From positions 353,631-417,630 of the forward strand of contig JAEUUC010000011.1 in NCBI GenBank assembly GCA_016787665.1: 64,000 nt of DNA. Reading direction: 5' to 3'. The position numbers and the translations under genes are program-made. Positions 34,006-43,592 of the stretch are shown piece after piece. Position 1 is the first letter of the stretch; each line of letters begins with the position of its first letter. Source of the stretch: Cyclobacteriaceae bacterium (GTDB lineage Bacteria > Bacteroidota > Bacteroidia > Cytophagales > Cyclobacteriaceae). The notes below the pieces were generated by a model that worked only from the letters and a program-made list of their open reading frames with translations, did no database searches and had not been told where the DNA came from.

Positions 34006-36108
34006 ATGATTCGGATTCTGGCTTTTTGTTTGGTCGCTAACGTTGCCTTCGGCAGCGTTCAACCGTATCACGTATTTGAAGAAGGTGGCCGCTATGGCAT
34101 CAAAGATGCGGGCGGCCTGGTAGTTGTAGCCGCAACGTTCGAGGCCTTGGGCTGGAGCGATGGGAGTTTTTCGGTGGTAGAGTCCGTTACCGGATTTCGA
34201 TCGGGCAACGCCTGGGGCCTTCTCCATCTGAAAAACCAGATTCTGCATCCGGCACAATTCACCGAACTGACACTGCACGGGGCTTACCTGAATGCGCGCA
34301 AATTTACGCCTGAGGGATGGCGTTCCGGTATATTAAATCTGCAGGGTAAAACCGTGATCACCTTTGTCTATGATCACATCAAGTTGCATGGCATGCGGGC
34401 GGTGGTCACCATCCGGAAGAACGGGGAAATTCGCCAGGGCATTTTGTCGCTGGCAAACGAGACCGTTCTGCCTGTTTCGTACCGCAGCATCATTCCTGTT
34501 GCCAAGCGGCAGTTTGCCATCAGTAATACCGATGGTTTGTTCGAATTGGTTGATGAAAATGGCAAACGCTATTATCCCGGCCAGGTGCAGGCCTTCCGGC
34601 CCTTGGGCAACTTCACAGCTTTCACCGAAGATAATCTGGAGGGTTTGCTGAACCCGGAAGGCGAGGTGATGCTCACTCCGGCATACGAAAAAATAGAACT
34701 GAACGAGCGTGGAGAAATTGTTACCCTTGCCGCTAATCAGTGGATGTGGTTGACTCAGACGGGGAACGCATCCGCCACACTGGCCGCGCGCGATATCGAG
34801 CCGTGGGGTGATGTACTTCTGGTAGCGCGCGGCAACCGGATGGGTTTGCTGAATGAAAACCGGGAAACCGTTCTGCCGTTCGAGTACGAGCACCTGATTC
34901 CTCTCTCCCCCGGCTACCTGATCGCGAAAAAAAATCAACGTAGCGGTGTGATCCGCCCAAGCGGAGACGTGGTGGTACCCTTGATCTACGATTCGATAGC
35001 CGGAAGTTTTCCGGCCCTGCGTGCGCGCGCCACGCAGCAAAACAAGAAGACCTGGTGGCTGCTGAACGACAAGGGTAATGCCGTGCACACGAAACTCTAC
35101 GACTGGATCGGGCCGGAACAGGAAGGTTTATTTCCGGTCGTCAGCAAGGGATTTTGGGGTCTGGTGTCTCCGGGCGGGAATGAAGTGGTCAACTGCGTGT
35201 ATGACTCGATTCTTGACGTGCGGGGTGGCCAGGTGTTGGTCAAATACCGCGGCCGTTACGGTATCATCGGGCTGAAGGACAATTGGCTGGTGGCTCCTCA
35301 ACAAGTGCCCATTTGGTTTGCCGATAGTTGTCACTTCTGGGTACGGGATGGTGAGCAACTGATTTTGAAAGACTATCGCGGTTCGTGGATTTACTTTACG
35401 CACAATCCGGTCGAGTCGGGCCGCTCCTTTTTTACCGAATACCTGCCAGATGGCTCCTCGAAGCGGATAAACTTCCTTGGCCAACTGATCGATCGCAGTG
35501 AGCATCTGCCAACCCAAACCGAATTTGTGATGGCGGAGTCCGAAGGGTATCGTGGCATTCGCAGACACGGCAAGTACGGTTTTGTCGATGACCTTGGCCG
35601 TCTGCGAATCGCGAATCGATACGATAGCATTGGTCCCTTCCGGGAGGGCAAGGCTCCGGTCAAACTGATTGGCAAGTGGGGATTTATTTCAAAGGCTGAT
35701 CAACTGATCATTCAACCCAATTTCGAGAAGGTGCAAGGCTTTGTGAACGGTCGCGCCCAGGTGAGGCAAAAAGGGAAGTGGGGAATCATACAGGAAAATG
35801 GGGTGATGCTTCTCCCCTGCCATTTCGATCGATTGGAAGAACGGCCAAACGGTTATTGGCTGTTGGTGCAAAACGGAGCGTTGGGTTTAGCTGATCCTCA
35901 GCTTCGAATCGTGGTGCCGCCCAAGTTTCAGGCAATAGACCCAATTGAATCCGGCCTGGTACGCGTTCGCCAGTACGATCGCTGGGGCGTCATCTCTATG
36001 GAGGGGCTTGCTGTTATTCCGATCGACTTCGCAGAGTTACGGTATGATGCGGTCCGGAAAAATTTTATTGGCATGAAAAAAGGTGAGTGGAAAACACTCA
36101 CCTTTTAA
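34006..36108 (+). CDS. Exported WG-repeat protein
   Basis: A signal peptide (MIRILAFCLVANVAFGS) is followed by about 680 residues made of WG-type repeats. Typical units are GRYGIKDAGGLVVVAATFEA, KSGVIRPSGDVVVPLIYDSI and GKWGIIQENGVMLLPCHFDR. Each has a G-x-[WY]-G-[VIL]-hydrophobic strand, a turn and a DS/DE end. Such repeats build extended beta structures of uncertain function, often surface or adaptor proteins. It is 700 residues long from ATG 34006. The last codons are part of a terminator hairpin. It stands alone, with its own promoter-like sequence. Confidence 0.85.
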   Translation: MIRILAFCLVANVAFGSVQPYHVFEEGGRYGIKDAGGLVVVAATFEALGWSDGSFSVVESVTGFRSGNAWGLLHLKNQILHPAQFTELTLHGAYLNARKFTPEGWRSGILNLQGKTVITFVYDHIKLHGMRAVVTIRKNGEIRQGILSLANETVLPVSYRSIIPVAKRQFAISNTDGLFELVDENGKRYYPGQVQAFRPLGNFTAFTEDNLEGLLNPEGEVMLTPAYEKIELNERGEIVTLAANQWMWLTQTGNASATLAARDIEPWGDVLLVARGNRMGLLNENRETVLPFEYEHLIPLSPGYLIAKKNQRSGVIRPSGDVVVPLIYDSIAGSFPALRARATQQNKKTWWLLNDKGNAVHTKLYDWIGPEQEGLFPVVSKGFWGLVSPGGNEVVNCVYDSILDVRGGQVLVKYRGRYGIIGLKDNWLVAPQQVPIWFADSCHFWVRDGEQLILKDYRGSWIYFTHNPVESGRSFFTEYLPDGSSKRINFLGQLIDRSEHLPTQTEFVMAESEGYRGIRRHGKYGFVDDLGRLRIANRYDSIGPFREGKAPVKLIGKWGFISKADQLIIQPNFEKVQGFVNGRAQVRQKGKWGIIQENGVMLLPCHFDRLEERPNGYWLLVQNGALGLADPQLRIVVPPKFQAIDPIESGLVRVRQYDRWGVISMEGLAVIPIDFAELRYDAVRKNFIGMKKGEWKTLTF
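36076..36106. terminator. Bidirectional terminator embedded in the last codons of the WG gene
   Basis: GGTGAGTG (36082-36089) pairs perfectly with CACTCACC (36095-36102) around GAAAA. It is flanked by six A residues on the left and TTTT on the right, so it has a T-run in both directions. The stop codon TAA begins at 36106. It serves the WG gene and, on the other strand, the floA message ending at 36129. Confidence 0.75.
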
Positions 36109-36128
36109 TTCGTTTCTTTCGCTGCGCG

Positions 36129-37109
36129 TTACTTGGTTGGGTTGGTGCCCTTGTCAGAGCCCGAGATCGACTGGCGCATTTCGGTATCGGCCTGCACGTT
36201 CTGCATCTTATAGTAATCCATTATACCCAGGTTGCCTTTTGAGAAAGCATCGGCAATCGCTTTCGGAATCTCGGCCTCCGCCTGAATAACATTGGCGCGG
36301 GCTTCCTGCGCTTTCGCAATCATTTCCTGCTCCTGCGCCACAGCCATTGCCCTGCGTTCTTCCGCCTTGGCTTCCGCCACCTTCAGATCTGCGGTGGCCT
36401 GATCGATCTGCAACTTGGCACCAATGTTGGCGCCAACATCTACATCAGCAATGTCAATGGAAAGAATTTCAAACGCTGTTCCGGCATCCAATCCGCGCGA
36501 CAGCACCAGCTTGGAAATTTTGTCCGGGTTTGCCAGTACCTCCTTGTGCGACATCGCTGAACCGATGGAGGTCACAATGCCCTCACCTACGCGGGCCAGA
36601 ATGGTATCTTCACCGGCACCACCGACCAACTGTTGAATGTTGGCACGCACCGTTACGCGCGCAACCGCAATCAACTGAATACCGTCCGCGGCTACCGCAG
36701 CCACCTTGGGCGTGTTAATCACCTTCGGATTCACGGATATTTGAACCGCCTCAAACACATCGCGACCCGCCAGGTCAATAGCGGTGGCTTGTTTGAAGCT
36801 CAGGCTGATGTTCGCTTTATCTGCCGAGATGAGAGCGCGGATAACATTGGGAACATTTCCCCCGGCCAGGTAGTGCGTTTCCAATTCACGCGTGGTGAGT
36901 TGTAACCCGGCTTTGGTAGCGGTAATCAACGAGTTCACAATCACTCCGGGCGGCACCTTCCGGATGCGCATCCCGATCAACTCCCCAATCGTTACTTTAA
37001 CACCAGCAAAAATGGCTGTGATCCACAGACCCACGGGCACGAAATACATAAACAGGAAAAACCCGATTATGCAGATGAATACGATAAAAATGAACATCAA
37101 ATTCTCCAT
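36129..37109 (-). CDS. floA: Flotillin-like protein FloA
   Basis: An SPFH-domain membrane scaffold. A hairpin-like hydrophobic N-terminus (about residues 4-40) leads to the family core [20 protein letters not shown] and then an Ala/Glu-rich coiled region ([19 protein letters not shown]). FloA organises functional membrane patches and affects secretion and signalling. It is 326 residues long, normal for the family. It lies nine bases after nfeD, the classic partner, on the same strand. Confidence 0.93.
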   Translation of the reverse strand: MENLMFIFIVFICIIGFFLFMYFVPVGLWITAIFAGVKVTIGELIGMRIRKVPPGVIVNSLITATKAGLQLTTRELETHYLAGGNVPNVIRALISADKANISLSFKQATAIDLAGRDVFEAVQISVNPKVINTPKVAAVAADGIQLIAVARVTVRANIQQLVGGAGEDTILARVGEGIVTSIGSAMSHKEVLANPDKISKLVLSRGLDAGTAFEILSIDIADVDVGANIGAKLQIDQATADLKVAEAKAEERRAMAVAQEQEMIAKAQEARANVIQAEAEIPKAIADAFSKGNLGIMDYYKMQNVQADTEMRQSISGSDKGTNPTK

Positions 37110-37118
37110 AGCAATTGA

Positions 37119-37586
37119 TTAAATAATAGGTTCGACAATAATTTGATTGGGTAAAACCTGAATAACGCGCACGCGGCTGCCCGTCTCCAGGTAGGCGCCC
37201 AACGTTTTTACTTCATAAATTTTTTGATGCAGCTCCGCTTTGCCTACCGGTCGTAAAGCGGAGAGCGCAATGCCCTCCATACCGGTGGTCACTTCGGCCG
37301 GATCGACCTCGTTTACCTTGCTGTTGATGCTCGATTTGAGCGAAAAGCGCTTCCACACATTGGTTCGAAAGGCCAGGTAAAACAAACCCCCGGCCACCAC
37401 CGCTGAGCCCCCCAGCACCAGCCACCCCGTTTCGCGGCCGAAGTAGTTGAAGCTAAGAACAATGCCCACGAGCAAAAAAGTAAAACCGACCAACCCCACC
37501 AACGTGGTGCCGGGCACAAATATGACTTCGACCACCAGCAGGAAAAGCCCCAGGCCGATCAGCGAAGCAACAGTCATCCATTCCAT
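37119..37586 (-). CDS. NfeD-family membrane protein
   Basis: Three or four hydrophobic segments in the first 90 residues are followed by a small OB-fold domain (GMEGIALSALRPVGKAEL to the end), the soluble domain of NfeD proteins. It is the short form without a protease domain (155 residues). NfeD and flotillin genes are paired across bacteria, and here nfeD precedes floA by nine bases. ATG 37586 is used; ATG 37577 is possible if the -7 box at 37592-37599 sets the transcript start. Confidence 0.88.
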   Translation of the reverse strand: MEWMTVASLIGLGLFLLVVEVIFVPGTTLVGLVGFTFLLVGIVLSFNYFGRETGWLVLGGSAVVAGGLFYLAFRTNVWKRFSLKSSINSKVNEVDPAEVTTGMEGIALSALRPVGKAELHQKIYEVKTLGAYLETGSRVRVIQVLPNQIIVEPII

Positions 37587-37591
37587 GTCGT

Positions 37592-37599
37592 CAAAGCTA
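37592..37599 (-). promoter_or_regulatory. -7 box TAGCTTTG before nfeD-floA
   Basis: The minus strand reads TAGCTTTG, matching TAnnTTTG, and ends six bases before the nfeD ATG. No clear -33 element was found. The transcript would start at or within a few bases of the first codon. Confidence 0.35.
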
Positions 37600-37614
37600 G
37601 TATAAATTTAACCA

Positions 37615-39093
37615 TCAGTACGCCCGGGCAAACAACACGCGTTGAACAGACGGTTGGCCGGAATACACACATACACCTTTTTCTTCGGGTGCATCAAGTG
37701 GAATGCAGCGTATGGTGGCCTTTGTTTCTTCCTTGATGGCCGCCTCGGTTTGGGCCGTACCATCCCAGTGTGCCAGCACGAAACCACCTTTGGTGTCCAG
37801 TACGTTCTTCATCTGCTCGTAGCTGTCAACCCGGGTCGTCATCTCGTTGCGGAAATTGAGAGCCCGCTGGTATATGTTCTGCTGAATTTCATCCAGCAGC
37901 GGACGAATCAGGGCTGCGACATCGCCCAGCTTCACCACCTTTTTCTCTTTCGTATCCCTGCGGGCCATCTCCACCGTGCCATTTTCTAAATCGCGTGGGC
38001 CGATAGCCAGGCGAACAGGAACGCCACGCATTTCGTATTCAGCAAACTTAAAACCAGGCTTATGGGTGTCGCGGTTGTCAAACTTAACCGACAAGCCGAG
38101 CGCCCGAAGGTCTTTTACCAGGCCATTCACTTTTTCCGAAATCCTGGCCAGTTCCTCTTCATTTTTGAAGATCGGCACAATCACCACGTGAATTGGCGCC
38201 AGTTTGGGAGGAAGAATAAGCCCGTCATCATCCGAGTGCGCCATGATCAACGCCCCCATTAACCGGGTGCTCACGCCCCAGGATGTTCCCCATACTTTCT
38301 CCAGTTTGCCTTCTTTACTGGTGAACTGCACATCGAACGCATCGGCAAAGTTCTGACCGAGAAAATGGGATGTGCCGGCTTGCAGAGCCTTGCCATCCTG
38401 CATCATGGCCTCAATGCAATAGGTGTCTACCGCTCCGGGGAACCGCTCGCTTTCCGACTTCCGACCTTTGTACACCGGAAGCGCCATGAAGTTTTCAGCA
38501 AAGTCAGCATAAACATGGAGCATCTGCTCCGTTTCGGCCACGGCTTCAGCTCGCGTGGCATGGGCCGTATGACCTTCCTGCCAAAGGAATTCTGCCGTAC
38601 GTAAAAACAACCGGGTGCGCATTTCCCAACGCACCACGTTGGCCCACTGATTGATCAGAATGGGTAAGTCGCGGTACGATTGGATCCATTTCTTATAGGT
38701 GCTCCAGATGATGGCCTCACTGGTGGGGCGCACCACCAACTCCTCTTCCAACCGCGCCTCCGGATCAACCATCAGTTTTCCTTTTTGGGCCGGATCACTT
38801 TTCAGACGATAGTGTGTAACGATGGCACATTCCTTGGCAAAACCTTCAGCGTTTTTCTCTTCGGCCTCAAACATGCTCTTGGGCACAAAAAGGGGAAAGT
38901 AGGCGTTGGTATGGCCCGTGTCTTTGAACATCTGGTCAAGACCTTGTTGCATTTTTTCCCAAATGCTGTAGCCGTACGGCTTAATCACCATGCAGCCCCG
39001 CACATCTGAATTTTCAGCCAAATCGGCCTTTTTAACCAAATCCAGATACCATTGCGAATAATCTTCCGCGCGGCTTGTAATTTCCTTACCCAT
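37615..39093 (-). CDS. proS: Prolyl-tRNA synthetase, short (archaeal/eukaryotic-like) type
   Basis: A class II synthetase that charges tRNA-Pro. [20 protein letters not shown] is class motif 2, and the region around [19 protein letters not shown] is motif 3. The anticodon-binding domain follows (IHVVIVPIF), and the C-terminal extension ends in [10 protein letters not shown]. The editing insertion of the long bacterial type is absent, which makes it the 492-residue archaeal-like form common in this phylum. I chose ATG 39093 ([12 protein letters not shown]). The frame continues 75 codons upstream, but that part shows no homology and crosses a -7 box. Confidence 0.95.
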   Translation of the reverse strand: MGKEITSRAEDYSQWYLDLVKKADLAENSDVRGCMVIKPYGYSIWEKMQQGLDQMFKDTGHTNAYFPLFVPKSMFEAEEKNAEGFAKECAIVTHYRLKSDPAQKGKLMVDPEARLEEELVVRPTSEAIIWSTYKKWIQSYRDLPILINQWANVVRWEMRTRLFLRTAEFLWQEGHTAHATRAEAVAETEQMLHVYADFAENFMALPVYKGRKSESERFPGAVDTYCIEAMMQDGKALQAGTSHFLGQNFADAFDVQFTSKEGKLEKVWGTSWGVSTRLMGALIMAHSDDDGLILPPKLAPIHVVIVPIFKNEEELARISEKVNGLVKDLRALGLSVKFDNRDTHKPGFKFAEYEMRGVPVRLAIGPRDLENGTVEMARRDTKEKKVVKLGDVAALIRPLLDEIQQNIYQRALNFRNEMTTRVDSYEQMKNVLDTKGGFVLAHWDGTAQTEAAIKEETKATIRCIPLDAPEEKGVCVYSGQPSVQRVLFARAY

Positions 39094-39114
39094 AAAATGT
39101 GCTAAAACAGGCCG

Positions 39115-39122
39115 CAAATATA
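39115..39122 (-). promoter_or_regulatory. -7 box TATATTTG before proS
   Basis: On the minus strand this reads TATATTTG, a full match to TAnnTTTG, 21 bases before the chosen proS ATG. No -33 element stands at the normal distance. The rest of the 238-base gap to the next gene (39094-39331) holds nothing else I can name. Confidence 0.35.
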
Positions 39123-39331
39123 GCGGGCAAAGGCCGTTCGGACGGGAAAATGGATAATCCAGGTAAAATTGTATCTGGCCAGCCCAAGGGGACCGCATTT
39201 TGCGGTGTGGCAAAACTACCACCGGAAAAAGGCTGGATTTTGACCGGTTTAAGCCGTAAAATTGTAAGGCAATCAGATCAAAAAAGTCTGGTTTTACGTT
39301 TTTTGTAGTAAGAAACAAACAACCCGATCAT

Positions 39332-40405
39332 ATGAAACCGTTTTGGATTGTTGGCCTAATGTGTAGTGTGACTGCCTTTGCGCAGGAAACGGACGATATG
39401 TATTTCCGCAGCAAAGACCGGGCGTTGGTTACAGCCTCGCGAAATGAACAGTGGAGCAAGCAGCGGACCGCAGCCCGGGAAGCTAGTGACATAAAGACTA
39501 CGATCAATCCGACCGATAGCTACTCCGGCCGTAATGTAAATCCGGAGTACAATTCTCAGGTTAAAGTAGATCCTTCGGCTGTGGAACAAGCGGCCTATTT
39601 CATTCCTGATTACACCCCACAGGGTGTAAATCAAAATTTGGCTGTTGCTAACCCCGCTTTGAACAATGCCATGTTCATGCCTTCCATGGCTTTTAACTCT
39701 GGATTTGGCAATCCGTGGGGTGGTGGTTGGGGCTGGAACGATCCGTGGATGATGAACCGCTGGAATTCGGGCTGGGGCATGGGCTTTAATAACTGCTTCA
39801 GTTGCATGGGCATGGGCGGGTGGTATAGCCCGTGGGGTATGAACAGTTGGGGTAGCCCGTGGGGTTGGAATAATGGCTGGAGCATGTCCATTGGCATGGG
39901 GTGGGGTTGGAATAGTTGGGGAAATCCATGGGGATGGAATGCAGGATGGGGTGGTGGATGGGGCCATCCGGTAATCATTGTTAACAATAACATCGATCAC
40001 AACAACCCGATCGTGTATGGAAGACGCCAAAACCGCAGTAGCGTAACCAACCCGGTCATTGACAACTCGCGAGGCCAGCAAGTAACCTACACGCGGGGTG
40101 GTCGCGAGACTTCGGGAGGCCGCACGCGCACCGACAGTAATCAGTATTACGACCGCGGCTGGCGCTCGAACAACAGCAATCCGAATACGAATACCACCCG
40201 CAGCTACTGGAGCAACTCAGGTGGTTCAAACTCGCGCAGCTATTGGTCAAATTCCTCCGGAAGAAGCAGTTATGACGGTGGCAGCAACAGCCGCAGCTAC
40301 AATTATGATGGCGGTGGCTCACGTGGCAGCGGTGTCAGCGGTGGATATTCCGGCTCGGGCGGAGGCAGCAGTGGTTCTTCCGGTGGGCGAAGAGGCCGCA
40401 ACTAA
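39332..40405 (+). CDS. Secreted Gly/Trp/Asn/Ser-rich low-complexity protein
   Basis: Not a recognised family. A signal peptide (MKPFWIVGLMCSVTAFAQE) is followed by about 100 ordinary residues. A tract of about 95 residues (roughly 125-215) then repeats WG, WN, NPW and GM units, such as WGWNSWGNPWGWNAGWGGGW. After IIVNNNIDHNNP comes a Ser/Asn/Gly/Tyr-rich tail with RSYWSN and SGGS repeats. It is probably secreted or outer-membrane linked; matrix, adhesin or glycan-binding roles are possible but unproven. A FadL-type porin gene follows after 14 bases, suggesting a shared transcript. Confidence 0.75.
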   Translation: MKPFWIVGLMCSVTAFAQETDDMYFRSKDRALVTASRNEQWSKQRTAAREASDIKTTINPTDSYSGRNVNPEYNSQVKVDPSAVEQAAYFIPDYTPQGVNQNLAVANPALNNAMFMPSMAFNSGFGNPWGGGWGWNDPWMMNRWNSGWGMGFNNCFSCMGMGGWYSPWGMNSWGSPWGWNNGWSMSIGMGWGWNSWGNPWGWNAGWGGGWGHPVIIVNNNIDHNNPIVYGRRQNRSSVTNPVIDNSRGQQVTYTRGGRETSGGRTRTDSNQYYDRGWRSNNSNPNTNTTRSYWSNSGGSNSRSYWSNSSGRSSYDGGSNSRSYNYDGGGSRGSGVSGGYSGSGGGSSGSSGGRRGRN

Positions 40406-40419
40406 TTGACTCCTTTTTT

Positions 40420-41937
40420 ATGAAAACCATAACGGGCCTCTGGCTCAGTGCGATTATGCTGTGCCTGGGGGGCGCAGTTCGCGCACAGAGTTATGCGGAG
40501 ACTGCGTTGCTGTTTAGTCGCACCGCGCCCGGAGGCACGGCACGAATTCAGGCCATGGGTGGTGCACAGGTCAGTCTGGGCGGAGACATCAGTCTGGCGG
40601 CTTCAAATCCGGCCGGCCTCGGCATGTACAACCGGTCGGAAGTGGCACTCACATTAGGCACCCTCGTAACGAAAAACACAGCCGACTATTTCGACAATCG
40701 GACGCAAACCAATCAGTCCCGCTTTAACATCCCTTCCTTTGGATTAGCCTTTTCGTCATCGAAGCAGGGCGCAGTCGTTAGCGGAACATTCGGTGTTTCT
40801 TTCACACGCCTCAATGATTTCAACAGCCGGATGGTATACAGCGGCCAAAATCCCAATAGTTCGTTAATTGACTACTTCATTGAAGATGCCACGGGCCAGC
40901 CGCCAACGCAGTTCTCCCTCCCCGTGCCGGCTGGCGTGCGCGATAATTCCAACTCGTTAACACGTTTGGCCTACGATAATTACCTCATTGGCGAAGCCTC
41001 GATCTTGAGCCCACCCGGGCCAGACACGGAATACTTCACAGACATACAAGGTATCCCCCTGCAACAGGAAGAAATTCAAACGCAGGGCGGTCAAAATCAA
41101 TGGTCGTTTGGGTATGGCGTGAACGTGAAGGATCGGGTGTTTCTGGGTGGGTCGCTTGGCATTGTCTCCCTTACCTACGAGAGCCAAAAAACTTTTCGTG
41201 AGGACTTTGTGAATGAACCCCTGGGGTTCTTTGAGCTTCGCGAGAACCTCGACATCCGCGGCAGCGGAGTGAACATTAATTTCGGGGCCATTGCCCGGCC
41301 GGTGGACTTTATCCAGGTTGGCCTTTCCTTTTCTACACCTACCTGGTATTCCCTCAGCGAGAACTACAATGCCAGCATGTCCAGCCAATGGAAGAACTTC
41401 GAATATCTCCCGGGGCTTTTCCTGAACAATGAGTTTTCAGAACTCGATCCGATTTTTACCGACTACAGTCTTCAATCGCCCTGGCGGCTTCGCGTGGGCA
41501 GCAGTTTCTTCATTGGCAAGTCCGGTTTTGTGACGGTCGATGTTGAGCAGGTGAACTTTGCCAAAGCCAAATACAGCTCCAATACGCTGGGCGTTGATTT
41601 TTCGGCAGACAACGAAGACGTCCGCAACGCATACCATTCGACCACTACGATCCGTGCGGGTGGCGAGTTCCGCCATGAAAAATTCCGGTTTCGTGCCGGC
41701 TACTTTTTCATGCCTGACCCGTACCGAAACGAGCAAAACGGTATCGATCAAAAAAGAACGGGATTTACGGGTGGTATAGGCTACCGATCGTCTCCGGTGT
41801 ACGTGGATCTGGCTGCCGTCTTCAGTCAACAAAGTTTCGGTTATCGACCGTATACGGTCAATCTGCCCACCAATCCACTGGCAACCGTTGGCCAGAGTGG
41901 CACACAAATAATGGTGACAGTCGGTTATACCTTTTGA
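40420..41937 (+). CDS. OmpP1/FadL-family outer-membrane protein
   Basis: A signal peptide (ending GGAVRAQ) precedes ALLFSRTAPGGTARIQAMGG and ASNPAGLGMYNRSEVA, the hallmark opening of the OmpP1/FadL family. The remaining 440 residues alternate as membrane strands, and the protein ends in TQIMVTVGYTF, a barrel-closing strand with terminal Phe. Family members take up long-chain fatty acids or other hydrophobic compounds. It is 505 residues long. Its stop TGA directly abuts the aroK stop on the other strand, so the palindrome TGATCA forms both. Confidence 0.87.
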   Translation: MKTITGLWLSAIMLCLGGAVRAQSYAETALLFSRTAPGGTARIQAMGGAQVSLGGDISLAASNPAGLGMYNRSEVALTLGTLVTKNTADYFDNRTQTNQSRFNIPSFGLAFSSSKQGAVVSGTFGVSFTRLNDFNSRMVYSGQNPNSSLIDYFIEDATGQPPTQFSLPVPAGVRDNSNSLTRLAYDNYLIGEASILSPPGPDTEYFTDIQGIPLQQEEIQTQGGQNQWSFGYGVNVKDRVFLGGSLGIVSLTYESQKTFREDFVNEPLGFFELRENLDIRGSGVNINFGAIARPVDFIQVGLSFSTPTWYSLSENYNASMSSQWKNFEYLPGLFLNNEFSELDPIFTDYSLQSPWRLRVGSSFFIGKSGFVTVDVEQVNFAKAKYSSNTLGVDFSADNEDVRNAYHSTTTIRAGGEFRHEKFRFRAGYFFMPDPYRNEQNGIDQKRTGFTGGIGYRSSPVYVDLAAVFSQQSFGYRPYTVNLPTNPLATVGQSGTQIMVTVGYTF

Positions 41938-42441
41938 TCAGACCAGGTTGGCCAGCTGGGCCGCGGTGACCTGTGCATCCGTAACGGACACACGGGCCAA
42001 CCGGTAATACGGCAGCCGGTGCGTTCGCAAAAACTCAATCTTGTCTTTTAATGCATCGGGCGTCAGGCCGGCAAACAGTGGGCGCTTGCTCAGGTTGCCG
42101 CGCTCCAGTCGCTCCCGAATAATGCGGGCGGGCACATCGAGAAAAAGGGTTACCCCGGCCGCGTTCATCACATGCATGTTGTCGAAAAAACAAGGTGCCC
42201 CGCCTCCGGTCGCCATCACAAAACCCGTGGGCAGTTCACAAGCGTTGCGCAATACGCTCCTCTCTGCCAATCGAAAATGGTTTTCGCCTTGCCGCTGAAA
42301 AATTTCACTTATCAGCTTTCCCTCGTGCTTCTCCACTTCTTTGTCGAGATCGATAAATGGCAGGGCCAGGTGATCGGCCAATTGCCGCCCCAGCGTAGTC
42401 TTACCCGAACCCGGCAAACCGATCAGGAATATTTTTTTCAT
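41938..42441 (-). CDS. aroK: Shikimate kinase
   Basis: It phosphorylates shikimate in aromatic amino acid synthesis. Walker A is GLPGSGKTTLG, substrate residues lie in FIDLDKEVEKHEG and FRLAERSVL, GGGAP is present, and the lid arginine is in KRPLF. ATG 42441 (MKKIFLIGLPG) gives 167 residues; the frame opens six codons earlier, but those do not fit the family. It stands 38 bases downstream of the DoxX gene on the same strand. Confidence 0.94.
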   Translation of the reverse strand: MKKIFLIGLPGSGKTTLGRQLADHLALPFIDLDKEVEKHEGKLISEIFQRQGENHFRLAERSVLRNACELPTGFVMATGGGAPCFFDNMHVMNAAGVTLFLDVPARIIRERLERGNLSKRPLFAGLTPDALKDKIEFLRTHRLPYYRLARVSVTDAQVTAAQLANLV

Positions 42442-42479
42442 GACACGCAAAACCTCCAAACGTGCATCACCCTTTCGAA

Positions 42480-43592
42480 TTAGTGTGTCGACTGCACCAG
42501 CCGCTCCAAAACCTCGGCTTTACCCGGAGTGTCATTATGATGCCAATTCGCCAGCACCGTACCATTCTTCCACAACGCCAGGCCCGGGTTCGACCGGATA
42601 ATGGTTTTTAGGACAGTGGCATCGGCAAACGCAAAGGGTACGGCCAACTGGTGGGTATGGCGAAATTCATCTACTTGTGCAGCCGAGGAAGAGGTCAGAA
42701 TGAGGCAGTCCACCTGGCCATCAAGGGCTTTGGTTAGCTCCCGGATTTCATCGATATGGGCCACCGAGGTTTTCGTGATGTCGTACATGACCAACAAAAG
42801 CTTGTTGCCTTCAAAGGTTGCCTGCGTGATGTCGCCACCGTTTTCATCTGACACGGCATAGTCGGTGATCTTGGGGCGAACGCGATCTTCGTTCACCACG
42901 CGGCTGGACTTGTACCGGTACGTGCTGTCGGTAATAAAACTGGCGGACGTCACCTCTTGACCCGCTTTCTCAAAAACATACTCAATAATGGGCTGCTCTG
43001 CAGGCTGCATCTGGGCTGGAATGTTATTCCCCACCCGGTAAGCCCTGAAATCGATAAAGGGCAAGTGCCAAATGGCATAGATGCCCAGGAAGAGACTGAT
43101 CAACGCGGTAGCCACTGTTACCGAATAGCCGGTGCGCTCCGAAACGGCCGGCTTATAGCTACCCCGGTACCAGAACAGGTGCAGCACAAAAACCATGAGA
43201 AAGACATCTTTGTAAAACGACTCCCAGGGCGTCAACTTGATGGCATCTCCAAAACATCCGCAATCCGTCACTTTGTTAAAGTAAGCCGAGTAGAAAGTGA
43301 GGAAGGTGAAAAACACCAGCAGCAACAGCATCACCCACATGGTGATGCGCATGCGGTAGAACAACAACACGGCCACGCCCAACACAATCTCCAGAACAAT
43401 CAACAGTAGCCCGATCGGCAGCGCAGCCGGTATGAAGTAATGAAACAGGCTTCCAAAGTCCTGCGCAAATACCTCAAAGTACTCCTCCATCTTGATCTGC
43501 GTACCTACCGGATCGTTCAGCTTGATCAGCCCTGAGAAAATGAACAGCCCGCCAATGAGGACGCGGGCGATCGGATCAACGAATTTTTTCAT
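42480..43592 (-). CDS. DoxX/MauE-type membrane protein with thioredoxin-like tail
   Basis: About five membrane segments in the first 165 residues form a DoxX/MauE-like domain (IGGLFIFSGLIKLNDPVGTQ; VTDCGCFGDAIKLTPWESF with a CxC pair next to the membrane). The C-terminal third resembles a thioredoxin fold (LLLVMYDITKTSVAHIDEI, then LALWKNGTVLANW) but has no CxxC. This architecture is common and uncharacterised in Bacteroidota. The ATG overlaps the stop of the upstream DUF1599 gene by one base (TGATG). A redox role is likely from the family, but the substrate is unknown. Confidence 0.82.
   Translation of the reverse strand: MKKFVDPIARVLIGGLFIFSGLIKLNDPVGTQIKMEEYFEVFAQDFGSLFHYFIPAALPIGLLLIVLEIVLGVAVLLFYRMRITMWVMLLLLVFFTFLTFYSAYFNKVTDCGCFGDAIKLTPWESFYKDVFLMVFVLHLFWYRGSYKPAVSERTGYSVTVATALISLFLGIYAIWHLPFIDFRAYRVGNNIPAQMQPAEQPIIEYVFEKAGQEVTSASFITDSTYRYKSSRVVNEDRVRPKITDYAVSDENGGDITQATFEGNKLLLVMYDITKTSVAHIDEIRELTKALDGQVDCLILTSSSAAQVDEFRHTHQLAVPFAFADATVLKTIIRSNPGLALWKNGTVLANWHHNDTPGKAEVLERLVQSTH

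Noticed and set aside
34333..35088. 251-codon minus-strand frame inside the WG-repeat gene.
   Set aside because: It is antisense to clear WG repeats and has no family features.
39094..39318. Upstream extension of proS by 75 codons.
   Set aside because: It does not resemble prolyl-tRNA synthetase and crosses a -7 box at 39115-39122; ATG 39093 fits the family.
39356..40081. 241-codon minus-strand frame rich in Pro, Ala, His and Thr.
   Set aside because: It mirrors the Gly/Trp-rich tract of the + strand gene, which has a signal peptide and a sensible context.
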